Shown piece by piece: positions 1 through 6,661 of a DNA stretch of 19,918 nucleotides. Position 1 is the stretch's first letter; each line of letters starts with the position of its first letter. Source of the DNA: an uncultured Arthrobacter sp. (lineage in GTDB: Bacteria > Actinomycetota > Actinomycetes > Actinomycetales > Micrococcaceae); contig CALMVY010000302.1 of the NCBI GenBank assembly GCA_937873245.1, positions 1-19,918 on the forward strand, read 5' to 3'. The notes under the pieces were generated by a model. The model was not told the origin of the DNA, did no database searches, and saw only the letters and a list, made by a program, of their open reading frames with translations. The position numbers were made by a program, and so were the translations under genes.

Positions 1-38
1 GTCGACAGCAGCGATCGGGCGCCGTCCGCGCCGATCGT

Positions 39-54
39 CCGACGCTAGCGTCGG
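39..54. promoter_or_regulatory. Perfect 16-bp palindrome, operator-like
   Basis: CCGACGCTAGCGTCGG is a perfect palindrome ending 2 bases before the GGAGG of the gene starting at 68. Its size and position fit a repressor operator; TetR-family regulators often bind palindromes of this kind. The regulator is not visible. It lies in the segment that seems foreign to the rest of the window. Confidence 0.4.
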
Positions 55-67
55 CTGGAGGTGTCCT

Positions 68-207
68 GTGAACCGTCGCGTCATCCGTTCGCTGATCGGT
101 GCCGTCGCGCTCCTCGCGCTGCTCGTGGCTCCGGTCTCGGCCAGTCATACCCACGTCATGCAGGTCGGCAATGGGCAGTGCGTGCTGCTCGCCGAGGGCG
201 CCGGTGA
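68..207 (+). CDS. N-terminal fragment of a secreted protein (junction-truncated)
   Basis: A GTG start at 68 follows GGAGG (57-61) at good spacing. The first ~26 residues form a Sec signal peptide: MNRR, then a hydrophobic stretch (LIGAVALLALLVAP), then a likely cleavage site after VSA. About 20 mature residues follow (SHTHVMQVGNGQCVLLAEG). From ~190-207 onward the DNA is the antisense of a HAD hydrolase, so the remaining reading frame, which stays open to 1021, is meaningless until the glutaredoxin start at 761. The fragment looks actinobacterial, but the family cannot be named from so few residues. It is probably a foreign piece joined to the contig end. Confidence 0.5.
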
Positions 208-649
208 GGCCCAGCCTCGTGGAGATCACCGTGGCCACCTCGATCGGCGTCGCGGTCACGAGCCAGACCTTGCGGCCCACCCGGAGGTGCTGTTCGGCGA
301 GGGCCTTGGCGCCAGGCCAGATCCGGGATTCAATCATTTCGTCGTAGACTTCTTCGCCGAGCGCCTCGATGTCCTCAACGGTAAAACCGGAGGCCAGGCC
401 CATGGCGGTGTCGCGGACGGCGTGGATGTCATCCATCTTTTCCCCGCGCAGCACGAACATAAGCTGCTTCCAGGCAATACCGAGCGCCTGCGGAATCGTG
501 AATGCCCCGCGCTGGTGCATCTTGCGGGCCACATGGAACAGGCTGGCGCCCCGCATAAGGGTGTTGTCGACGTCGAAGAACGCGGCTTCGCCGTGCTGCG
601 GTGCTGCACCAGGCTCTGTGACCACAGCGGCGTACTTCTCTTCGGACAT
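191..649 (-). CDS. HAD-IB family hydrolase (SerB1-like), 3' end missing
   Basis: The ATG is at 649 and the frame stays open to the window edge. Residues 1-153 look like a HAD-IB phosphatase: motif I FFDVDNTL with nucleophile Asp26 and Asp28, a helical cap region (residues ~33-110), and motif II VTATP near residue 131. The match stops after GLTGALG (~residue 153); motifs III/IV with the catalytic Lys and Mg-binding Asp are missing because other sequence is joined near 190-207. Family members hydrolyse small phosphomonoesters; the substrate is unknown. In mycobacteria a SerB1-type gene (Rv0505c) lies close to a glutaredoxin-like gene (Rv0508), as here. The start is supported by a -10 hexamer six bases upstream and no Shine-Dalgarno, implying a leaderless message. 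Confidence 0.72.
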
Positions 650-655
650 GCCACG

Positions 656-661
656 AGTCTA
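656..661 (-). promoter_or_regulatory. -10 hexamer of a leaderless promoter (HAD gene)
   Basis: On the minus strand TAGACT is followed by exactly six bases (cgtggc) and then the ATG at 649, placing transcription initiation at about the start codon. No clear -35 is seen. Confidence 0.5.
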
Positions 662-748
662 GTCAAAGCCGGGGACTGTTCCTGCCGCCCGGACCGCGGC
701 GCGGTGCCGGGGGCATCCGGCGCGTCGACGCGGGACGGGCCGCCGGGC

Positions 749-754
749 TACCGT
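749..754 (+). promoter_or_regulatory. -10 hexamer of a leaderless promoter (glutaredoxin gene)
   Basis: TACCGT, six bases (ggagcc), then ATG at 761. The GGAG inside the spacer is too close to the start (two bases) to be a good ribosome binding site, so a leaderless message is the simpler reading. Confidence 0.4.
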
Positions 755-760
755 GGAGCC

Positions 761-1021
761 ATGCCAAACCCCGACGTCGTCCTTCTCACCAAAGCTGACT
801 GCCACCTGTGCTCGGCGGCGCGCGCCGCCGTCGACCGCGTGACAACGAGCCTGGGGATCGGCTGGAGGGAACAGCCGGTGGACGACGACGCCGAACTGCG
901 GGAACGCTTTGCAGAGGAAATTCCCGTGGTCTTGGTGGACGGTGTCCAGCGGGACTTCTGGAAGATCGACGAAGTCCGGCTGGAGCGGACGCTGCGGCGG
1001 CTGCTGGGCCGGCCGGCCTGA
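761..1021 (+). CDS. Glutaredoxin-like thiol-disulfide protein
   Basis: The 86-residue protein begins MPNPDVVLLTKADCHLC. The redox motif is Cys14-His-Leu-Cys17 at the end of strand 1, and a cis-Pro region IPVVLVDG occurs around residue 55, as in the glutaredoxin / DUF836 thioredoxin fold. Length is typical for these small cytosolic proteins, which exchange thiols and disulfides; the partner is unknown. The same frame is open upstream to 68, but that is an accident of the junction; ATG 761 is where homology-like sequence begins and it has a -10 at the right place. It lies just upstream of rex, and a redox protein beside the redox sensor is a recurrent actinobacterial arrangement. Confidence 0.82.
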   Translation: MPNPDVVLLTKADCHLCSAARAAVDRVTTSLGIGWREQPVDDDAELRERFAEEIPVVLVDGVQRDFWKIDEVRLERTLRRLLGRPA

Positions 1022-1108
1022 ACGGGAGCGGCTGGAGAGCGCTGCTTTGTTCGCTGAACGGCGGGGGCTCTAGAGTGGAAGTCACAACGCGACTCAATGG
1101 AGCAGATA

Positions 1109-1804
1109 GTGACCTCGCTGGACTCATCCCCTGACGCGCTGCCCGGGGGAACAGGGACTGCTTCCAAGCAGATTCCGCCCGCGGCGGTGGCCCGGCTGAC
1201 CATCTATCTGCGCGCCCTCACCACCCTGCTTTCCGAGGGTGTTGACAGGGTCTCCTCCGAATCCCTGGCCGAGGCCTCAGGCGTCAGCTCCTCCACGCTC
1301 CGCAAGGACCTCTCCTATGTCGGCTCCTACGGGACCCGCGGGGTCGGCTACGAGGTGCAGTACCTCAACCGGCACATTGCCGCGGCGCTGGGCCTGACGC
1401 ACGACTGGAAGGTCGCCATCGTCGGTGCCGGCAACCTGGGCAAGGCCCTGGCCCGGTACGGCGGCTTCGAGTCCCGGGGCTTCGATATTGTTGCGATTTT
1501 CGATGCGGACCAGATGGTCGTGGGCAGCGAAGTGGGCTGGCTGCGTGTCAGTGACGCTGCCGACCTCGAGCCGGTACTGCAACGGACCGGCGCCAACATG
1601 GTGGTGCTGGCCCTGCCGGCCGCCGTGGCGCAGGACGTCTGCGACCGGGTGATTGCCGCCGGCGTGCGGAGCATTCTCAGCTTTGCCCCCGTGATGCTGC
1701 AGGTGCCGCCCGGGGTCAACCTGCGCAAGGTGGACATGGCCACCGAACTCCAGATCCTCGCCTATCACGCGCAGAGGGCGCAGGACCCGGAGGATGCTGA
1801 CTAG
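1109..1804 (+). CDS. rex: Redox-sensing transcriptional repressor Rex
   Basis: Rex senses the NADH/NAD+ ratio and represses respiratory and fermentative genes when NAD+ prevails. The 231-residue protein has an N-terminal winged helix (IPPAAVARLTIYLRALTTL at ~22-40, then the recognition helix region SSSTLRKDLSYVG at ~60-72). A Rossmann NAD(H) domain follows with IVGAGNLG (~104-111), and there is a C-terminal swapped helix. An upstream in-frame ATG at 1097 exists, but GGAG at 1099-1102 sits six bases before GTG 1109, so GTG is the better start. In many actinobacteria rex is followed by hemA/hemC; here a convergent membrane-protein gene follows instead. Confidence 0.92.
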   Translation: MTSLDSSPDALPGGTGTASKQIPPAAVARLTIYLRALTTLLSEGVDRVSSESLAEASGVSSSTLRKDLSYVGSYGTRGVGYEVQYLNRHIAAALGLTHDWKVAIVGAGNLGKALARYGGFESRGFDIVAIFDADQMVVGSEVGWLRVSDAADLEPVLQRTGANMVVLALPAAVAQDVCDRVIAAGVRSILSFAPVMLQVPPGVNLRKVDMATELQILAYHAQRAQDPEDAD

Positions 1805-1821
1805 CTTCAGTCAGCCCGTCC

Positions 1822-1848
1822 GGCTCCCGCGCCCTCCGCGGTGGGGCC
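1822..1848. terminator. Weak hairpin between convergent genes
   Basis: GGCTCC (1822-1827) can pair with GGGGCC (1843-1848, one G-T pair), followed on + by TTGTTG. It lies between the rex stop and the convergent gene end at 1869. The stem is short and the loop long. Confidence 0.3.
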
Positions 1849-1868
1849 TTGTTGCCTGATGCGCCCGG

Positions 1869-2699
1869 CTAGTAGGGTCCGCCCGGCTGCCCGTACGGGT
1901 TGGCGAACGGCTGCTGCTTGCTGAAGTACGGCGAGGCGGCCGGCAGGTACAGCATCACGATGCCCGCGATGCCGAGGAGAACTGCCAGCGTGCCGAGGCT
2001 CAGCGGGAAAATGCTGAAGATCGACAAGGCGGCGAAGACCGTGCCGAGGATCCGTGCCCAGTTCTTGCCTTTGCGCACGTTCAGGGCGACCAAAGCGTAG
2101 AGACCCGCGCTGATCAAGGCGAACACCAGGATGCTGCCGACGAGGACGCCCCGGATGTCCTCATACGGAATGTCGGCGCCGCTTGCGGCCATCTGCTGTT
2201 CGAACATGTTCCGCATCTCCGGGGAATCCAGGGTGCCGAGTGCCATCAACAGGGAGAGAATCCATACCACGCCGGACGCGACGATGAGCCAGAACGCCGT
2301 GTTGACGAGCTTGGGCATGCCGGCCGCGGCCTGCGGCTGCCCGGAGGGGTACTGGGCATAAGGGGACTGGCCGTAGGCGGGCTGTCCGAACTGCGGAGCC
2401 TGCTGCCCGGGCTGGTTGTACTGCGGTTGGTTGTACTGCGGCTGGTTGTACGGCGGCTGGTTCTGGCCGTACTGGGGAAGCTGCGGCGCGTTCTGGCCAT
2501 ACTGCGGTGCCTGCTGGCCGTACTGCGGCGCAGACGGCGCCTGGCCATACTGGGGTGCGGAGGGTGCGGTCTGCCCGTATTGCGGGGCCGACGGCGGCTG
2601 CTGGCCGGGCTGGGGTGTGTCTTGGCCGTAGCGGGGTGCCTGCTGGTCGCCCGGCTCGGGGGCGTCCGGGTTCGACGGCGGGACTGGCGGGATGCTCAT
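1869..2699 (-). CDS. Pro/Gln/Tyr-rich four-TM membrane protein
   Basis: The 276-residue protein has two parts. Residues 1-127 are a low-complexity tail with about ten copies of (P)QYGQ, then YNQPQ repeats, predicted to be cytoplasmic and disordered. Residues ~131-258 carry four membrane helices (about 131-154, 184-207, 214-232, 236-256), ending in a short QPFANPYGQPGGPY tail. The architecture resembles small actinobacterial DUF4064-like or septum/division-associated membrane proteins, but I cannot assign a function. ATG 2699 has an AAGGAA ribosome site upstream. The DNA coding for the tail is a degenerate tandem repeat (about 2350-2640). It is probably related to the next gene upstream (2909-3595), which has the same design. 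Confidence 0.75.
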   Translation of the reverse strand: MSIPPVPPSNPDAPEPGDQQAPRYGQDTPQPGQQPPSAPQYGQTAPSAPQYGQAPSAPQYGQQAPQYGQNAPQLPQYGQNQPPYNQPQYNQPQYNQPGQQAPQFGQPAYGQSPYAQYPSGQPQAAAGMPKLVNTAFWLIVASGVVWILSLLMALGTLDSPEMRNMFEQQMAASGADIPYEDIRGVLVGSILVFALISAGLYALVALNVRKGKNWARILGTVFAALSIFSIFPLSLGTLAVLLGIAGIVMLYLPAASPYFSKQQPFANPYGQPGGPY

Positions 2700-2908
2700 G
2701 GGCGTTCCTTTGCGTGGCGGTCTGGTTCAGATACCGGAAACAGCTTCCTGCCCTGCCCCCAGCATGGTTAAGTCCACCGTACCGCGGGCCGGCGCCGGTG
2801 TGGATCATTCCGGAGACGTATTCTCACCGCGTGCCCGCGCGGGCTCCGCGGGGCCGCATCAGCGGGCAACTGGCGGCCGCCACGACGGCGTCCGGACGGA
2901 CAGGCAGT

Positions 2909-3595
2909 TCAGATGCGGCCACGCAGTGAGGCGAACCACGCCTGCGAGTTGGGCAGCCACATCAGCACGGTCGCCACCAGGCTGACGACGAAACTCGGCC
3001 AGCTGCCGCCGCCCCGGCCGTCTGCTGCGCTGGTGTTGAGGATGGCCAGCAGCAGTGAGATGCCAGCCACGATCGTCAGGGCGAAACGGGCCCACTCGAG
3101 GCCCTCCTTCATCTTCATGGCCAGGATGACCTGTGCCGCAGCGAGGGTGAGTGCCAGAAGCACCAGCAGGAGCACCACGAAACCCAGACCTGGAACCACT
3201 GCCAAGAGTACGAAGGAGCCGAAGAGGCCGACGACGCCGCCGAGCAAGCCCAACAGTCCGCCGATGAGCCAGATCCAGTAGGCGACTTTCAGCTCTGTCG
3301 GCAGCCACGTGACCGTAAACATGCCGGAGAAGCCACCGCGGGGCATGGCGTCGTTGAAGCTCCCCGGCCGGTCCGTCGGCAACTCGAAGCGGAAGCCGCC
3401 GGACGGCTGGTTCGGCGCCTGATATTCGGGCGCGGTCTGGTAACCCTGCGGCGGCTGGGAGCCGTCCGGCAGGGTTCCCTCCCGCTCTGGCGGTGTGAAC
3501 CGAGGGGGCTCGGAGCCTGCTGGCGGGACGTTGCCCGGCTGCGGGGGCCGGCCGCCCGGCTGCTGCGGCGGGGGTACCTCATTGGTGTTGCTCAT
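2909..3595 (-). CDS. Proline-rich four-TM membrane protein
   Basis: The 228-residue protein starts MSNTNEVPPP. Residues 1-~85 are Pro/Gly/Gln-rich and probably disordered. Four hydrophobic segments follow (about 103-126, 127-160 as one or two helices, 169-187, 200-216), and it ends near FASLRGRI. The domain order matches the protein at 1869-2699, so the two look like diverged paralogues in tandem. The frame extends to 3628, but ATG 3595 is chosen because the Pro-rich tail begins there and TACAGT lies seven bases upstream, with no convincing ribosome site. Function unknown. Confidence 0.72.
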   Translation of the reverse strand: MSNTNEVPPPQQPGGRPPQPGNVPPAGSEPPRFTPPEREGTLPDGSQPPQGYQTAPEYQAPNQPSGGFRFELPTDRPGSFNDAMPRGGFSGMFTVTWLPTELKVAYWIWLIGGLLGLLGGVVGLFGSFVLLAVVPGLGFVVLLLVLLALTLAAAQVILAMKMKEGLEWARFALTIVAGISLLLAILNTSAADGRGGGSWPSFVVSLVATVLMWLPNSQAWFASLRGRI

Positions 3596-3602
3596 GGGTC
3601 TC

Positions 3603-3608
3603 ACTGTA
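3603..3608 (-). promoter_or_regulatory. -10 hexamer of a leaderless promoter (2909-3595 gene)
   Basis: TACAGT on the minus strand, seven bases, then ATG at 3595. This is one base longer than the six-base spacing at the other leaderless-looking genes here. Confidence 0.4.
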
Positions 3609-3741
3609 GACCGCGAAGGTACTGGCATCTAGGGAATTTGAGCGTGTTGCCGAGCATGACGAAACGGCCCTGAAAGAGGCCCCCGCATACTGCGGAAACG
3701 GTAGTCCCGGAAGCCGCCGAAGCAGCCTGGGTTAACCGCGA

Positions 3742-3774
3742 CACCCCGCCCCGTCACTAGGACGAAGCGGGGTG
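3742..3774. terminator. GC-rich stem-loop downstream of the YceI gene
   Basis: CACCCCGC (3742-3749) pairs perfectly with GCGGGGTG (3767-3774). Inside, CGTC (3752-3755) pairs with GACG (3761-3764) around the loop ACTAG. It lies 63 bases beyond the YceI stop on the minus strand. No T-tract follows, as is common for actinobacterial terminators. Confidence 0.5.
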
Positions 3775-3836
3775 CCGGCGGCTGCAAGGCTCAGGGCTCG
3801 TCCGGTCTGGAAGGGCCGGCAGCCCGGTGGTGCAGA

Positions 3837-4385
3837 CTAGGCTGCGGGGGCGATGAAGGCCAGTTCCAGGTTGATGGCAACCTTGTCGCTGACCAGCACG
3901 CCGCCGGCTTCGAGGACTGCGTTCCAGGTGAGGCCGAAGTCCTTGCGGCTGATCGTGGTCTCGGCGGACAGGCCGGCGCGGGTGTTGCCGAACGGGTCGA
4001 CGGCAACGCCGTTGAACTCGGTCTCGAGGGCCACCGGGCGGGTAACACCCTTGATGGTGAGGTCACCCTGGAGTTCGTAGGCGTCACCCTTCGGGACGAT
4101 GGTGTTGGAGACGAAGGAGATCTCGGGGAACTGCTCGACGTCGAAGAAGTCTTCGCCGCGGACGTGGCCGTCGCGGTTGACATCGCCGGAGTCGAAGCTC
4201 GCGGTCTTGATCGTGGCGTTCACCTTGGAGCCGGTGACGTCCTCGGCGAGGTCCAGCGTGGCTGCGGCGTCGGTGAACTGGCCGCGGACCTTGCTGATGC
4301 CGGCGTGGCGGACGGTGAAGCCGATTTCGCTGTGCGAGGGGTCGAGGGTCCAGGTGCCGGTGGTGACGTTGGCGGGAAGTGCCAT
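3837..4385 (-). CDS. YceI family lipid-binding protein
   Basis: The 182-residue protein has the YceI signature from end to end: TWTLDPSHSEIGFTVRH near residues 11-27, SKVRGQFTD, the GHVRGEDFFDVEQFPEISF region, GDLTIKGVTRPVALE, and the C-terminal KDFGLTWN...LVSDKVAINLELAFI. YceI proteins form a lipocalin-like beta barrel that binds isoprenoid or other amphipathic molecules. No signal peptide is seen, so this one is probably cytosolic. ATG 4385 has AAGGAG upstream; the frame runs on to 4460, but that stretch is the promoter/operator. It is transcribed alone and bracketed by a terminator-like hairpin and a palindromic operator. Confidence 0.9.
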   Translation of the reverse strand: MALPANVTTGTWTLDPSHSEIGFTVRHAGISKVRGQFTDAAATLDLAEDVTGSKVNATIKTASFDSGDVNRDGHVRGEDFFDVEQFPEISFVSNTIVPKGDAYELQGDLTIKGVTRPVALETEFNGVAVDPFGNTRAGLSAETTISRKDFGLTWNAVLEAGGVLVSDKVAINLELAFIAPAA

Positions 4386-4434
4386 GGTGGTTCTCCTTGA
4401 GTCGGGCGGGTCGTTAAGTGGTCTGATCGTCAGT

Positions 4435-4481
4435 TGAAGCATCATTTGTTGAAGTCTCAACTAACTGCTTCACCCAGTATA
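4435..4481 (-). promoter_or_regulatory. YceI promoter with nested MarR-type operator
   Basis: On the minus strand the -10 is TATACT (4476-4481). Just downstream lies a nested inverted repeat: TGAAGCA (4435-4441) with TGCTTCA (4466-4472), enclosing GTTGA-AGTC-TCAAC (4448-4461). A palindrome over the transcription start would block initiation. The TTGA/TCAA form resembles operators of actinobacterial MarR-family repressors (inference). No marR gene is in the window, so the regulator would act in trans. Confidence 0.5.
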
Positions 4482-4538
4482 AACATGCATTTGCATCTTT
4501 TATTCCAACTCCGGGGAACTTTTCTCGAAACTCCCCAG

Positions 4539-4555
4539 TTCTACTTTGTGTAGAA
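4539..4555. promoter_or_regulatory. 17-bp inverted repeat upstream of the histidine phosphatase
   Basis: TTCTAC-TTTGT-GTAGAA is a perfect 6+5+6 inverted repeat ending 40 bases before the ATG at 4596. It could be the operator of the five-gene cytochrome c maturation operon. The binding protein is unknown and no -10/-35 pair is convincing. Confidence 0.35.
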
Positions 4556-4595
4556 GATTTCGTCATTGCCCCTGCCCTTTGAGAAACTGGTACAC

Positions 4596-5261
4596 ATGCC
4601 CCAAGCCACTGTTCATTTGCTCCGCCACGGCGAGGTCTTCAATCCCGACGGCGTCCTGTACGGAAGGCTGCCCGAGTTCCATCTCTCCGAGCTCGGCCAG
4701 GAGATGGCCCGGATGCTCGCGGAGCACTTCAGTGCCAGAGTCGCGGAGGGGGCCAACATCGTCCACCTCGTCGCCTCGCCGCTGACGCGAGCGCAGGAGA
4801 CGGCACAGCCTATCTCCGAGGCGCTCAACCTTCAGATCACCACAGAGGCCCGGATCATCGAGGCCGCCAACTACTTCGAAGGGCTCCACGTCGACAAGGC
4901 CGAGATCCTCAAGCCGAAGCACTGGCCCATGCTGCGCAACCCGTTCCGGCCCTCCTGGGGCGAGCCGTACAAGGACCAGGCCGCCCGCGTCATCGCAGCG
5001 GTGCAGGACGCCCGGCTGCGCGCCGTCGAGCTCGGCGGCGAGGGCGCCGAGGCCATCCTCGTCAGCCACCAGTTGCCCATCTGGGCCACCCGGCTCAGCG
5101 CCGAGGGCAAGCCGCTGTGGCATGATCCGCGCAAACGCGAATGCACCCTCACCTCGGTCACCTCCCTGACGTTCGACGGCGCCGGGAACCTCGTGGGCGT
5201 CGGGTACAGCGAGCCTGCGGCCGCCCTTCTTCCCGGTGCGTCCAGCACCCCCGGAGCATGA
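4596..5261 (+). CDS. Histidine phosphatase family protein (phosphoglycerate mutase-like)
   Basis: The 221-residue protein opens with VHLLRHGEV, the phosphohistidine loop (Arg10-His11-Gly12). It also has SPLTRAQETA (second catalytic Arg) and VSHQLPIW with the second catalytic His158. Branch members hydrolyse small phosphate esters; the substrate is unknown. A TTG at 4566 extends the frame by 10 residues, but ATG 4596 places the RHG motif at the usual distance from the N terminus. Its stop overlaps the next ATG (ATGA), so it is translationally coupled to the cytochrome c maturation genes. A histidine phosphatase in this position is conserved in mycobacteria (Rv0525), suggesting a linked role that is not established. 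Confidence 0.87.
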   Translation: MPQATVHLLRHGEVFNPDGVLYGRLPEFHLSELGQEMARMLAEHFSARVAEGANIVHLVASPLTRAQETAQPISEALNLQITTEARIIEAANYFEGLHVDKAEILKPKHWPMLRNPFRPSWGEPYKDQAARVIAAVQDARLRAVELGGEGAEAILVSHQLPIWATRLSAEGKPLWHDPRKRECTLTSVTSLTFDGAGNLVGVGYSEPAAALLPGASSTPGA

Positions 5262-5287
5262 GCATGAGCATGAGCATGAGCATGAGC
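5258..5287 (+). repeat. (ATGAGC)5 hexanucleotide repeat at the TlpA start
   Basis: Five tandem ATGAGC units encode Met-Ser five times and offer in-frame starts at 5258, 5264, 5270, 5276 and 5282. The first ATG overlaps the TGA of the upstream gene. GGAG at 5253-5256 is one base from the first ATG but seven from the second, so 5264 has the best spacing. A change in copy number keeps the frame. Confidence 0.9.
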
Positions 5288-5893
5288 GACCGGACCGGAC
5301 CACTCTCTCGCCGCAATGTCCTGACGGCGGGCGGCGCGGCGCTCGCCGTCGTGCTGGGCCTCTCGGGCTGCGCGCAGGAGGATGCGCTGGCCCAACAGGC
5401 CAAGGCCGGCGACAACAAAAACTACGTGGCCGGGGACGGTTCCGTCACGGAGTTTGCCGCCGCCGACCGCAAGAATCCCATTGCCATCGAGGGCAGGCTG
5501 TTCGATGGCACTGCCGTCACAGCCGAGGCCTTCCAGGGCAAGGTCACTGTGCTGAATTTCTGGTTCGCCGCCTGCGCCCCGTGCCGGGTGGAAGCCCCGT
5601 TGCTGGAGGCGCTGCACCAGGAATTCAAGAGCGAGGGTGTGCAGTTCTACGGCGTGAACCTGCGCGACGAAAAGGCCGCTGCAGAAGCGTTTGACAAGAC
5701 GTTTGGCATGACGTATCCGAGCTTCAATGACAAGGACGGCGGTGTGCTCCTGGCCGTTTCCGGTGTGGTCCCGCCCGGCGCCGTCCCCACCACGCTGGTG
5801 CTGGACAAGCAGGGCCGCGTGGCGTCCCGCGTGCTGGGTCAAATCCAGAAAAGCACCCTCAAGTCCCTCATCGCCGCCGCCGTGGCCGAGTAG
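5258..5893 (+). CDS. TlpA/ResA-like thiol-disulfide reductase lipoprotein
   Basis: Numbered from the first ATG (211 residues), the protein has the MS repeat, then a twin-Arg-like SRRNVL and a hydrophobic stretch ending in the lipobox LSGC (Cys38). It should therefore be an outer-face lipoprotein. A thioredoxin fold follows with the active site WFAACAPC (Cys106, Cys109) and a cis-Pro segment PPGAVPTTLVLD. TlpA/ResA proteins reduce the CXXCH cysteines of apocytochrome c so that haem can be attached, taking electrons from CcdA, which is encoded next. The start overlaps the upstream stop by four bases. The real start may be the second ATG, 5264, which is best placed for GGAG. Confidence 0.88.
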   Translation: MSMSMSMSMSDRTGPLSRRNVLTAGGAALAVVLGLSGCAQEDALAQQAKAGDNKNYVAGDGSVTEFAAADRKNPIAIEGRLFDGTAVTAEAFQGKVTVLNFWFAACAPCRVEAPLLEALHQEFKSEGVQFYGVNLRDEKAAAEAFDKTFGMTYPSFNDKDGGVLLAVSGVVPPGAVPTTLVLDKQGRVASRVLGQIQKSTLKSLIAAAVAE

Positions 5894-5905
5894 CGGACCG
5901 GCCCT

Positions 5906-6661
5906 GTGAACAGCCCCTTCGCTGAAGCCATCCTGAGCGGATCGCTGCTGCTTGCCATCCCCGTGGCACTGCTCGCCGGCCTCGTCTCCTTCGTTTCGCC
6001 CTGCGTGCTGCCTCTGGTCCCCGGGTACCTCGGCTACGTAACGGGGCTGACCGGTGTTGACCTCCAGAATCAAAAGCGCGGCCGCATGCTCGCCGGCATA
6101 GGCCTCTTCGTGCTCGGATTCTCGGCGATTTTCGTCCTGCTTGGCGGGGCATTCGGGCAGCTCGGCGCACTGCTAACCGGCTCACAGAATGCCTGGATAA
6201 CGCAGTTCCTGGGCGTCCTGGTGATCATCATGGGAGTGGTTTTCCTGGGCGGCTTCAGCTGGCTCCAGCGCGACGCCAAAATACGCGCCCGACCGCCGTC
6301 TGGATTGTGGGGGGCACCCCTGCTGGGAGTAACGTTTGGGCTGGGCTGGGCGCCGTGCATCGGACCTACATTCTCCGCTGTCCAGTTGCTCAGCCTATCC
6401 GGCGGATCATCGGCGGCGAAGGGGGCTTTCCTGGCGTTCGTGTATAGCCTCGGGCTGGGCGTGCCCTTCCTCCTGATAGCTCTTGCCGTGCGCCGCGGTG
6501 TGGGCGTCCTGTCCTTCTTCCGCAAGCACCGGCTGGCCATCCAGCGCATTGGCGGCGGCATCCTGATTGTGCTGGGCCTGCTGATGGCCAGCGGCGTATG
6601 GGGTGCGTGGGTCTCCGAGTTGCAGTACTGGTTCCGAACCGATGTGAAGTTGCCGATCTGA
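5906..6661 (+). CDS. ccdA: Cytochrome c biogenesis protein CcdA (DsbD-type electron conduit)
   Basis: The 251-residue integral membrane protein has about six helices. The paired conserved cysteines are in FVSPCVLPLVPGY (Cys33) and LGWAPCIGP (Cys151), the signature of the CcdA/DsbD transmembrane domain. It passes electrons from cytosolic thioredoxin to extracytoplasmic thiol proteins such as the TlpA-like lipoprotein encoded 12 bases upstream. The start is GTG 5906 without a strong ribosome site, consistent with translational coupling. Its TGA overlaps the resB ATG by one base (TGATG). Confidence 0.92.
   Translation: MNSPFAEAILSGSLLLAIPVALLAGLVSFVSPCVLPLVPGYLGYVTGLTGVDLQNQKRGRMLAGIGLFVLGFSAIFVLLGGAFGQLGALLTGSQNAWITQFLGVLVIIMGVVFLGGFSWLQRDAKIRARPPSGLWGAPLLGVTFGLGWAPCIGPTFSAVQLLSLSGGSSAAKGAFLAFVYSLGLGVPFLLIALAVRRGVGVLSFFRKHRLAIQRIGGGILIVLGLLMASGVWGAWVSELQYWFRTDVKLPI

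Noticed and set aside
68..1021. A single 317-codon gene
   Set aside because: It joins a signal-peptide fragment, antisense of a HAD hydrolase and a complete glutaredoxin-like gene; only the first ~46 and last 86 codons make sense.
1049..1059. GTTC-GCT-GAAC upstream of rex as a Rex operator
   Set aside because: Too short and lacks the TTGTGA/TCACAA ends of known Rex sites.
5258..5287. Phase variation by frameshift at the ATGAGC repeat
   Set aside because: The unit is six bases, so gain or loss cannot change the frame; only start number and spacing can vary.
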